Part shown: piece by piece, positions 1-5,784 of the stretch
How positions within the stretch are numbered: position 1 is the stretch's first letter
Layout of the letters: each line of letters opens with the position of its first letter
DNA from: Pseudomonadota bacterium
GTDB taxonomy: Bacteria > Pseudomonadota > Alphaproteobacteria > Rhizobiales > Rhizobiaceae
Reading direction: 5' to 3'
NCBI GenBank assembly: GCA_023388675.1
Contig: JAEWFU010000054.1
Coordinates: 1-6,049 of the forward strand
DNA: 6,049 nucleotides
Notes under the pieces: generated by a model
The model's input: the letters and a program-made list of their open reading frames with translations, nothing else
Told to the model about the DNA's origin: nothing
The model's database searches: none
Translations under genes and position numbers: made by a program

Positions 1-1463
1 GAGAACTTGTAGCCGCGGCGGTACTCGAACTTGTCCACCGCCTTCATCAGGCCGATATTGCCTTCCTGGATCAGGTCTAGGAACTGCAGGCCGCGGTTCG
101 TATACTTCTTGGCGATGGAGATCACGAGGCGCAGATTGGCCTCCACCATCTCCTTCTTGGCGATGGCAGCCTCGCGCTCGCCCTTCTGCACTTGGTTCAC
201 GATCTTGCGGAACTCGAGGATCGAGATCGCCGTCTCGGTGGCCAGGTTCTGGATCTCCGAGCGGATTTCCTTGATGGTCTCTTTTTCGTTCTGGTAGAAT
301 TCCTTCCAGCCGCGGCTGGAAAGATTGGCGATCGCCTTCATCCAGTTCGGATCGAGCTCGGTGCCCTGATATTCCCTCAGGAACTCCTCGCGGCGCACGC
401 CGTAGCTTTCGGCCAGACGCAGCAGCTTGCCCTCGTTCTGCACCAGACGCTTGTTGATGTCGTAGAGCTGCTCGACCAGCGCCTCGATGCGGGCCTGGTT
501 CAGCGACAGCGATTTCACCGCCGTAATCAGCTCTTCCTTGAGCTTCTTGTAGGAACGCTCCTGGCTGGAAGACAGCGCGCCGGCGGCGGCAAGACGCGCC
601 TCGACCTGCTGGTCCTGAAGCTTGCGCAGCCGCTTGTAGGTGGATGCGATGACGTCGAGCGTCTCCATCACCTGCGGGCGCAGCTCGGCCTCCATCGCGG
701 CGAGCGACAGGTTCGCCTCGTCTTCCTCGTCGTCCTCTTCCTCGGCGCGGCTCTCGCCGCCGACATTGGTGATGTCGTCGTCTTCGCGGCCACGGCGTCC
801 GCCGCGGGCATCCTCTGCCTTGGGCTTTTCCTCTTCCTCGACGCGCTCGACGGTCGGCGCCTGCTTGGCCTCGGGGCCGGCATAGGTCGCCTCGAGATCG
901 ATGATCTCGCGCAGCAGGATCTTGCCTTCGTTGAGCTCGTCGCGCCAGATGATGATGGCCTGGAAGGTCAGCGGGCTCTCGCACAGGCCCGCAATCATCG
1001 TCTCGCGGCCGGCCTCGATGCGCTTGGCGATGGCGATCTCGCCTTCGCGCGACAGAAGCTCCACCGAGCCCATCTCGCGCAGATACATGCGCACGGGATC
1101 GTCGGTGCGGTCGGTCGGTTCCTTCTTGGCGGGCGTCGCGGCAACGGCGGTACCGGTCTGCTCGGCCAGCTCGTTGGCGTCTTCCTCGGCGTCGGAGTTG
1201 TTGTTGTCCGCTTCCTCGCCCGCCTCGTCGTCCTCGACCACGTTGATGCCCATGTCGGACAGCATCGCCATCGTGTCTTCGATCTGTTCGGACGTAACCT
1301 CTTCGGAAGGCAGGACGGAGTTAAGCTCGTCCATGGTGACATAGCCGCGCTTCTTGGCGACCTTGATCATCTTCTTGACAGCGTCGTCGGAAAGGTCGAG
1401 CAGGGGACCGTCGGTCGTGCCCTCGCGTTCGGTTTCGACCTCTTCCTTCTCTTTTGTCGCCAT
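1..1463 (-). CDS. rpoD: RNA polymerase primary sigma factor RpoD (sigma-70), 3' end outside window
   Basis: Primary sigma factor, which directs RNA polymerase core to housekeeping promoters. The minus strand from the ATG at 1463 is open to the left edge, giving 487 complete codons. Residues 1-75 look like region 1.1 ([11 protein letters not shown] at 39-48, then a helix ending [10 protein letters not shown]). An acidic linker follows at 76-100. Region 1.2 spans about 120-152 ([12 protein letters not shown], then [12 protein letters not shown]). A charged non-conserved segment contains an E/D-rich run at 241-249. Region 2.1 starts near 441 ([20 protein letters not shown]) and is followed by the core-binding 2.2 motif [17 protein letters not shown] and the start of 2.3 (EYRRGYKF) at the edge. 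Regions 2.4, 3 and 4, which family members carry, would lie beyond the window. The start is supported by a GGAG Shine-Dalgarno 10 nt upstream. It lies downstream of dnaG on the same strand. Identification is essentially certain; only the missing C-terminus is unseen. Confidence 0.97.
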   Translation of the reverse strand, partial: MATKEKEEVETEREGTTDGPLLDLSDDAVKKMIKVAKKRGYVTMDELNSVLPSEEVTSEQIEDTMAMLSDMGINVVEDDEAGEEADNNNSDAEEDANELAEQTGTAVAATPAKKEPTDRTDDPVRMYLREMGSVELLSREGEIAIAKRIEAGRETMIAGLCESPLTFQAIIIWRDELNEGKILLREIIDLEATYAGPEAKQAPTVERVEEEEKPKAEDARGGRRGREDDDITNVGGESRAEEEDDEEDEANLSLAAMEAELRPQVMETLDVIASTYKRLRKLQDQQVEARLAAAGALSSSQERSYKKLKEELITAVKSLSLNQARIEALVEQLYDINKRLVQNEGKLLRLAESYGVRREEFLREYQGTELDPNWMKAIANLSSRGWKEFYQNEKETIKEIRSEIQNLATETAISILEFRKIVNQVQKGEREAAIAKKEMVEANLRLVISIAKKYTNRGLQFLDLIQEGNIGLMKAVDKFEYRRGYKF

Positions 1464-1473
1464 ATTGTTTTTT

Positions 1474-1477
1474 CTCC
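1474..1477 (-). promoter_or_regulatory. rpoD ribosome binding site
   Basis: The minus strand reads GGAG, then a 10-nt A-rich spacer, then the ATG at 1463. This supports the chosen rpoD start. The spacing is at the long end of normal. Confidence 0.6.
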
Positions 1478-1569
1478 AAGCGGCAGAAGCTTCGTCGAGG
1501 CGTCAAAGCCCCTGCGTGCGCGGCAAGATCGGTTTCACTTGCGCCTAGACCGCGATAGCTGCGTTTGCC

Positions 1570-1584
1570 TTAATTCCCGATTAA
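1570..1584. repeat. Short perfect inverted repeat, possible operator
   Basis: TTAAT, five bases, then ATTAA: a perfect 5-bp-arm inverted repeat in otherwise GC-rich DNA. It begins a few bases downstream of the predicted rpoD transcription start (about 1590 on the minus strand). It could be an operator or chance AT-richness; no regulator is identifiable from the sequence. Confidence 0.3.
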
Positions 1585-1597
1585 CCCTGCTAACAGG

Positions 1598-1626
1598 CAT
1601 ATAAGGCGCATATCCCGGCCGTCCAA
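1598..1626 (-). promoter_or_regulatory. Candidate rpoD promoter
   Basis: On the minus strand TTGGAC (1626-1621) is followed by exactly 17 nt and TATATG (1603-1598). The -35 is only a half match to TTGACA, while the -10 is a good match and the spacing is ideal. A transcription start near 1590 would give a leader of about 127 nt before the rpoD ATG. GCATAT occurs twice on the plus strand here (1597-1602 and 1608-1613), so the -10 lies in a small direct repeat. This is inferred from sequence only. Confidence 0.4.
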
Positions 1627-1690
1627 CGGCAGCCGCATCCTTTTTACCCAGCGAGGCCCACGCCCCGCCCGTCACGATTGCGATCGTCCT

Positions 1691-1752
1691 GATTCCGTCA
1701 TTCACGCGGAAGGTCAAGCGGCTAGAGCTGATTCGGCGCAAAAAAGCGAATC
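1691..1752. promoter_or_regulatory. Cluster of three GANTC (CcrM-type) sites
   Basis: GATTC at 1691-1695, GATTC at 1730-1734 and GAATC at 1748-1752. GANTC is the recognition site of CcrM, the cell-cycle DNA methyltransferase conserved in many Alphaproteobacteria, and it influences promoters through GcrA. The last two sites form the arms of an inverted repeat: GATTCG (1730-1735) and CGAATC (1747-1752) around an A-rich 11-nt loop. The sites are directly visible; a regulatory role for rpoD is inferred. Confidence 0.4.
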
Positions 1753-1775
1753 AAATGCTCCTTAGCCTGCCCCAA

Positions 1776-1791
1776 CCGTCAAGCGGTCAAG
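1776..1791 (-). repeat. Tandem 8-bp repeat carrying two CTTGAC (-35-like) motifs
   Basis: The minus strand reads CTTGACCG then CTTGACGG, two abutting octamers differing at one base. CTTGAC is the typical -35 of alphaproteobacterial housekeeping promoters. At 17-nt spacing the partner hexamers are GGCTAA and AGCATT, both poor -10 elements, so a working promoter is uncertain. The position, about 110 nt after the dnaG stop, fits a second, distal rpoD promoter. Confidence 0.25.
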
Positions 1792-1837
1792 GGTGTTCTG
1801 CGAAGCCATCCGCCTCGCTGCGCCTATGTAGAGAGCC

Positions 1838-1851
1838 GTCGAAGTTTCGAC
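1838..1851. repeat. Inverted repeat downstream of dnaG
   Basis: GTCGAA, two bases, TTCGAC: a perfect 6-bp-arm palindrome. It begins about 50 nt past the dnaG stop in the direction of dnaG transcription. In RNA it could form a 5-bp stem with a 4-nt loop. No U tract follows, so it is not a canonical intrinsic terminator. It may be a weak 3'-end structure, a protein site or chance. Confidence 0.3.
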
Positions 1852-1898
1852 AAGGGGCGCACACGAAAGAGATTGCCCGCTGGATTGGCGACAAGGGA

Positions 1899-3836
1899 TC
1901 AGGCTCGCCCGGACGAAACCCCGAACCCCTCGATCAGCGCTTCCAGCCGCTCCAGATTGGCGATGTCGGCGCTGATGGCATTGAGCACGTGCAGCAGATG
2001 CTGGCACGACTGCTCCTCGCCGCCCTCCACCGCTTCCGCCAGCGCCGCCTCGACGCTCGAACGCTGCTCGCGCAATTCGCGGGTGCGCGAATGAAGTGCG
2101 GCAAGCTGGCCGAAGGCTTCGCGCACATCGTCGAGTGCCGCATCTTCAAGCGCCGGCCACAACCGCGCCCGTCGCACCAGCGCCACGGCGTTATCCCACG
2201 TGCCGATCAGCCCGGCCTGATCGAGTGCGCCGACAAGCGTCGACCGCTCGTGCGCCGCGCCGTGCGCCAGCGCATCCAGCAGTGCGGCATGCAGGCGCCT
2301 GAGGTCGGGATGCGGCAGGTTCATGTGCTCGAACGCGTCGAAATAATCGTCGAGCAATGTCGGGTGGTTGACCATCGCGACCAGCATGGCCGTATCGCGA
2401 AGCGGCAGCGGCCCACCGCTGCTGCGAACGAGCGCGGAACGCGCGAGGCTGTCGCTCACCGCAAGCCGGCCCGAAGCCTGCCCCGGCCGCCCGCGCCCTG
2501 CGCCGTAGCCGCCGCGCTCCTGCCCGCCGAAGCGGCTGTCGCGCCCGCGATTGCTTCCGAAGAAAGCCTGCACCCGTTCGCGCATGTCCTGTTGGTAGTG
2601 CCGCCGCACGCTCTCGTCTCGGATGCGCCCGGTGAGTTCGCGCAGCGTCTTCTCGAGCTCAGCGCGGCGTTCCGGCGTGTCGAACACCCCGCCCGCTGTC
2701 TCGCGCAGCCACAGAAGCTCGGCCAACGGCCGGGCCTGCGCCAGCACCTCGCGAAACGCTTCCGGTCCGCCGGCCTTCACCAGGTCGTCGGGGTCCTGCC
2801 CTTCCGGCAGCAACGCGAAACGCAGCGTGCGGCCGGCCTGCACCAGCGGCAGAGCCAGCTCGGCCGCCCTGTGCGCGGCCTTCAGCCCGGCCTGGTCGCC
2901 GTCGAAGCACAGAACCGGCTCGCCGGTCATCCGCCACAAGAGTTCGAGCTGGTTTTCGGTCAGCGCCGTGCCGAGCGGCGCGACCGCGTTCTCGATGCCG
3001 GCCTGCGCCAGCGCGATCACGTCCATGTAGCCCTCGACGGCGATCACCGTGCCGGCCTTCACCTGCGCCTTGCGGGCACGGGCGAAATTGTAGAGCACGT
3101 TGCCCTTGTGGAAGAGCTCGGTGTCGTTGGAGTTGAGGTATTTCGCCGGCACGTCGGCCGAAAGCGCCCGCCCGCCGAACGCGATCACCCGGCCGCGGCT
3201 GTCCTCTATCGGGAACATCACCCGGTCGCGGAAACGGTCGTATGAAACGGGGATGTCCGGCCCGTGCACCACCAGCCCGCACGCCTCGATCTGTTCCTTG
3301 GTCGCGCCCTTGCCGGCGAGAAACTCCTTCAGCGCGTTGCGGCTGTCGGGCGCGTAGCCCATCCGGAACGCCTGCTGGGTCACCGACGAAAGGCCGCGCT
3401 CGCGCAGATAGGCGCGCGCCTTCGCCCCGTTGGCCGACTGGAGCTGCTCCTGGAAGAACTTCGTCGCCAGCTCCATCACGTCGGTCAGCGTGGTGCGCTC
3501 GCGCTCGCGGCGTTCGGCCTGTTCGTCGCGCGCCGGCATCGGCACGCCAGCCATCTCGGCCACGCGCTCTACCGCCTCGGGAAAGCCCATGCCCTCCAGC
3601 TCCGTCAGGAAGCGGAAATGGTCGCCCGAAACCCCGCAGCCGAAGCAATGATAGCGGCCCTTGCGGTCCTCGCAGTGGAAGGACGGCGTCTTCTCGCCAT
3701 GGAACGGGCAGCAGGCCCAGTAGTCGCCGCGCTGGGCATTCGTCTTGCGCCGATCCCACGTCACGCGCGCGCCGATCACCGATGAAATCGGCACGCGGTC
3801 GCGTATCTCGTCAAGGAATGAGGGCGGAAAGCGCAT
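1899..3836 (-). CDS. dnaG: DNA primase DnaG
   Basis: DnaG synthesises the RNA primers for leading- and lagging-strand replication and is recruited to the fork by the DnaB helicase. The product is 645 residues, a normal alphaproteobacterial length. The N-terminal CHC2 zinc-binding domain has C43, H46, C64 and C67 (CPFH and CFGC). The catalytic core follows, with an RFRDRVMFPI segment near 201-210 and the YLNSNDTELFHKGNVLYNF stretch at 233-251. The TOPRIM domain shows E268 (VEGYMD), D312 and D314 (FDGDQAG), and the DPDD acids at 348-351. A Gly/Arg-rich linker at 427-457 leads to the C-terminal helicase-interaction domain (about 458-645). I chose the ATG at 3836, giving MRFPPSF, over a GTG at 3878 because it matches the usual family N-terminus and has an AAGAG Shine-Dalgarno 8 nt upstream. 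rpoD lies downstream on the same strand. A -10-like TATATT (3980-3975, minus) lies upstream, but no good -35 accompanies it, so the dnaG promoter is unresolved. Confidence 0.98.
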   Translation of the reverse strand: MRFPPSFLDEIRDRVPISSVIGARVTWDRRKTNAQRGDYWACCPFHGEKTPSFHCEDRKGRYHCFGCGVSGDHFRFLTELEGMGFPEAVERVAEMAGVPMPARDEQAERRERERTTLTDVMELATKFFQEQLQSANGAKARAYLRERGLSSVTQQAFRMGYAPDSRNALKEFLAGKGATKEQIEACGLVVHGPDIPVSYDRFRDRVMFPIEDSRGRVIAFGGRALSADVPAKYLNSNDTELFHKGNVLYNFARARKAQVKAGTVIAVEGYMDVIALAQAGIENAVAPLGTALTENQLELLWRMTGEPVLCFDGDQAGLKAAHRAAELALPLVQAGRTLRFALLPEGQDPDDLVKAGGPEAFREVLAQARPLAELLWLRETAGGVFDTPERRAELEKTLRELTGRIRDESVRRHYQQDMRERVQAFFGSNRGRDSRFGGQERGGYGAGRGRPGQASGRLAVSDSLARSALVRSSGGPLPLRDTAMLVAMVNHPTLLDDYFDAFEHMNLPHPDLRRLHAALLDALAHGAAHERSTLVGALDQAGLIGTWDNAVALVRRARLWPALEDAALDDVREAFGQLAALHSRTRELREQRSSVEAALAEAVEGGEEQSCQHLLHVLNAISADIANLERLEALIEGFGVSSGRA

Positions 3837-3844
3837 CGGCGGAA

Positions 3845-3849
3845 CTCTT
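3845..3849 (-). promoter_or_regulatory. dnaG ribosome binding site
   Basis: The minus strand reads AAGAG, 8 nt before the ATG at 3836. This favours that start over the upstream in-frame GTG at 3878. Confidence 0.5.
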
Positions 3850-3897
3850 TTACCACCGCATATAGGCGAGCCCGCCACGCAAAGCGACCCGCCGCGA

Positions 3898-3936
3898 ACG
3901 GGCGTGCCCGGTATTCACAGCCCGTACGTAACGGGC
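3898..3936. repeat. Overlapping inverted repeats in the dnaG upstream region
   Basis: Three hairpin options share arms. CGGGC/GCCCG at 3899-3903 and 3906-3910 is a tight palindrome. GCCCGT/ACGGGC at 3920-3925 and 3931-3936 gives a 6-bp stem with a 5-nt loop. ACGGGC (3898-3903) could also pair with GCCCGT (3920-3925), which excludes the other two. If dnaG transcription starts near the -10-like element at 3975-3980, these sit in its leader RNA. No U tract follows on either strand. The repeats are seen directly; any function is inferred. Confidence 0.35.
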
Positions 3937-3998
3937 CTCCGCTCCCGCAAGGTCGCCGCGACCATTACGCGTACAATATACCGGTTTCGCGCAGGCGG

Positions 3999-4022
3999 TT
4001 GACTCACCTGCCGTGAGGTCAA
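3999..4022. promoter_or_regulatory. Inverted repeat overlapping the -35, possible operator
   Basis: The left arm is TTGAC (3999-4003) then TCAC (4004-4007). The right arm is GTGA (4013-4016), one unpaired G (4017), then GTCAA (4018-4022), around a 5-nt centre. All nine base pairs are perfect apart from the single bulge. The arms cover the -35 and most of the promoter spacer, where a dimeric repressor would block polymerase. A GANTC site (GACTC, 4001-4005) lies inside the left arm. The regulator is unknown. Confidence 0.4.
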
Positions 4023-4026
4023 TACT
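3999..4026 (+). promoter_or_regulatory. Candidate sigma-70 promoter of the Ig-like repeat gene
   Basis: TTGACT at 3999-4004 matches the -35 consensus at five of six positions. After 16 nt, AATACT (4021-4026) matches the -10 consensus at four of six. The predicted start near 4033 leaves a leader of about 60 nt before the ATG at 4093. It would leave only about 18 nt before the alternative GTG at 4051. This is the best-matching promoter I see in the window. Confidence 0.5.
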
Positions 4027-4080
4027 GCTGTTCCTCAGATCATCGGTATCGTGTGCGCCGGGCACAAGGCTACCGAACGC

Positions 4081-4085
4081 GGGGA
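4081..4085 (+). promoter_or_regulatory. Ribosome binding site of the Ig-like repeat gene
   Basis: GGGGA lies 7 nt before the ATG at 4093. No comparable purine motif precedes the GTG at 4051, so this site decides the start. Confidence 0.5.
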
Positions 4086-4092
4086 TCAGGCA

Positions 4093-5784
4093 ATGTCACG
4101 TTCGGAACGCAGCACGTATCGGCGTGCGTTGTATGCTGCTTTGGCGGCATTCTTTCAAATTATCCTGACTTCGGCGTTCCTGCCCGCCCGCGCGATACGG
4201 GCAGGTCTGCCGGTTCTGCTTGCCCTGGTCGGCTTCGCTTTTGCCGCGCCCGCAGCCTACGCGCAGGTCATCACGATCAGCGCAAGTCCCTCGACCTACG
4301 ACACCGAAGGTCAGCTCATCACCTTCACCTACGAGCTGTCGAATCCGACAGCCTTTACGGTCACGAGCATCGACACGATCACCCCGAGCAATCCCGATCC
4401 CGCCAGTGGTCCGGGGGTGTCTGCAAGTTGCCCTGCAATTCCCGACGGTACGCTCGAGCCGAACGAGACCATGACGTGCACCGGCACCTACACGATCACG
4501 TCGGCGAATATGTCGAGCGGAAATCTCACGCACACCATAACGATGAGCGGCCAGCGCATCGGCGGCGGCTGGAACGCCAACAGCAACTTTTTCACCATGC
4601 AGCAGGAGGGCGGCGGGCCGACCATCACCTCGGTTCAGTCGGCGGTCAATCCGACGAATGTGGGGGCCATTGCCACCTTCAACGCGTCCGTCAGCTCGAT
4701 GGGCTGCAATTCCGGGCTGGCGCCATCCGGTACGATGACATTCACGATCGGCCCGGAAACTTCGGGAGCAATTCCGGTCGTTCCGCCGAGCGGAATTTCA
4801 CCGAGTGCCAATGCCTCTTTCAGCACCGCCGCCCTCCCGGTGGGTTCCCACGCCGTCAGCGCACAGTTTACCCCATCCGGCTCCGACAACTGCGCGGCCA
4901 GCAGCGGCACCGGCGCCAATCAGGTGGTGAAAAGCGACACGACCACCCAACTGGTCTCCGGTCTCAACCCATCCACGAGCGGTACGAGCGTCACCTTCAC
5001 TGCCACGGTGGCTGCAAATTCCGGCGGCGGTACGCCGACCGGCAATGTCACGTTCACCGTCGACGGCGCGCCGCAGGGGTCCTCCGCGGTCAACGGCAGC
5101 GGGCAAGCCACCTTCATCATAAGTACGCTCGCGGTTGGAACACGGACGATAGGCGCAACCTACAACGGCGACACCGTCCATAACGCGTCGACCGCCGCGC
5201 CCGTCAGCCAAACCGTCAACCAGGTCGCCACGACGACGGTCCTCGCCTCGAGCGCTAACCCGTCAAATGTCGGGGCCTCGGTCACCTTCACCGCCACCGT
5301 GGCGCCGGTTTCCGGCAGCGGCACGCCGAGCGGCGATGTCACCTTCACCATAGACGGCACTCCGGAAGCCCCCATCACGGTGAACGGCAGCGGACAGGCG
5401 ACATTCACCACCAGCTCGCTTGCGATCGGGCAGCGTACGATAGGTGCAACCTACAGCGGTGATACCAACAACATTTCGTCGGCGGCGACCTCCCTCAACC
5501 AGACAGTCAACCAGATCGCTACCACGACGGTGCTCGCTTCGAGCGCCAATCCGTCGAATGGCGGCGAATCCGTCACCTTCACGGCCACGGTGACGGCCAA
5601 TTCCGGCGGCGGCACGCCGACCGGCACCATCACCTTCACCATCGACGGCACACCGAAACCCCCGTCGCGCTGGATGGCAGTGGACAGGCGACATTGTCGA
5701 CCGCGACGCTCGCGCCTGGCAGCCGAACGATCGACGCGTCCTATTCCGGTGATACCAATTACGTCGCCTCGAATCATTCCCTGA
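4093..5784 (+). CDS. Secreted Ig-like domain repeat protein, reading frame broken in the fourth module
   Basis: Probable exported surface or adhesin-like protein; ligand and partners cannot be inferred. The first frame encodes 563 residues from the ATG at 4093. I prefer this over the GTG at 4051 for its GGGGA ribosome site. Residues 1-57 form a long signal peptide: basic start, hydrophobic stretches at about 12-30 and 38-52 split by R33 and R36, and a predicted cut after AYA-57. Residues 58-175 resemble DUF11/DUF7507 domains (ISNPT-like core LSNPTAFTVTSIDTI, then LEPNETMTCTGTYTIT) with two Cys that may pair. Residues 177-282 are a divergent Ig-like module with its own two Cys. Modules of 97 residues begin at 283, 380 and 477, each with TTT, NPS, SVTFTATV, GTPTG, TFTIDG, NGSGQATF and RTIGATYSGDT-type motifs (Big_3_5-like). 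From residue 522 the frame is wrong: about 42 unrelated residues precede the stop. The lesion is a one-base loss; see the 5658-6049 entry. ATA codons at 4195, 4537, 5119, 5149, 5350 and 5440 hint at codon use looser than its neighbours. Confidence 0.8.
   Translation: MSRSERSTYRRALYAALAAFFQIILTSAFLPARAIRAGLPVLLALVGFAFAAPAAYAQVITISASPSTYDTEGQLITFTYELSNPTAFTVTSIDTITPSNPDPASGPGVSASCPAIPDGTLEPNETMTCTGTYTITSANMSSGNLTHTITMSGQRIGGGWNANSNFFTMQQEGGGPTITSVQSAVNPTNVGAIATFNASVSSMGCNSGLAPSGTMTFTIGPETSGAIPVVPPSGISPSANASFSTAALPVGSHAVSAQFTPSGSDNCAASSGTGANQVVKSDTTTQLVSGLNPSTSGTSVTFTATVAANSGGGTPTGNVTFTVDGAPQGSSAVNGSGQATFIISTLAVGTRTIGATYNGDTVHNASTAAPVSQTVNQVATTTVLASSANPSNVGASVTFTATVAPVSGSGTPSGDVTFTIDGTPEAPITVNGSGQATFTTSSLAIGQRTIGATYSGDTNNISSAATSLNQTVNQIATTTVLASSANPSNGGESVTFTATVTANSGGGTPTGTITFTIDGTPKPPSRWMAVDRRHCRPRRSRLAAERSTRPIPVIPITSPRIIP

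Larger units (their letters stand above)
1464..1898. other. dnaG-rpoD intergenic region, no convincing gene
   Basis: This 435-nt gap separates the dnaG stop from the rpoD start. A 68-codon open frame on the minus strand (1535-1741) shows no recognisable family, and it overlaps the candidate rpoD promoter, so I do not call it. The gap holds a sigma-70-like promoter candidate (1598-1626), a tandem CTTGAC motif (1776-1791), three GANTC sites (1691-1752) and several short inverted repeats. I see no classical intrinsic terminator (GC-rich stem followed by a U run) after dnaG. Readthrough from dnaG into rpoD is therefore possible alongside an internal promoter. Confidence 0.7.

Noticed and set aside
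192..1604. 470-codon plus-strand open frame opposite rpoD
   Set aside because: It runs antisense to an unmistakable rpoD, extends past its start, has no recognisable domain and is low-complexity in composition. Long antisense frames are expected in GC-rich coding DNA.
1535..1741. 68-codon minus-strand frame in the dnaG-rpoD gap
   Set aside because: It shows no family resemblance and overlaps the candidate rpoD promoter. I kept the region as regulatory or intergenic.
1730..1752. Possible intrinsic terminator after dnaG
   Set aside because: The stem is AT-containing and only 6 bp, with the T run in the loop on the transcribed strand and none after the stem. It does not fit an intrinsic terminator.
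1755..3245. 496-codon plus-strand open frame opposite dnaG
   Set aside because: It is antisense to the conserved dnaG core. Its R/A/H/Q-rich translation resembles no family, so it is a codon-bias shadow.
2659..3759. 366-codon minus-strand frame overlapping dnaG
   Set aside because: It shares the strand with dnaG but in another frame. It gives a G/R/A-rich translation, and the dnaG frame has all the catalytic motifs.
4053..5183. 376-codon plus-strand frame inside the Ig-like gene
   Set aside because: It is H/R-rich without any domain. The overlapping frame carries the signal peptide and Ig modules.
5653..5665. Programmed -1 frameshift site
   Set aside because: The AAACCCCC run is not in the correct register for a slippery heptamer. 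The sister copy shows the same run without a frame change, so a simple one-base loss explains the data better.
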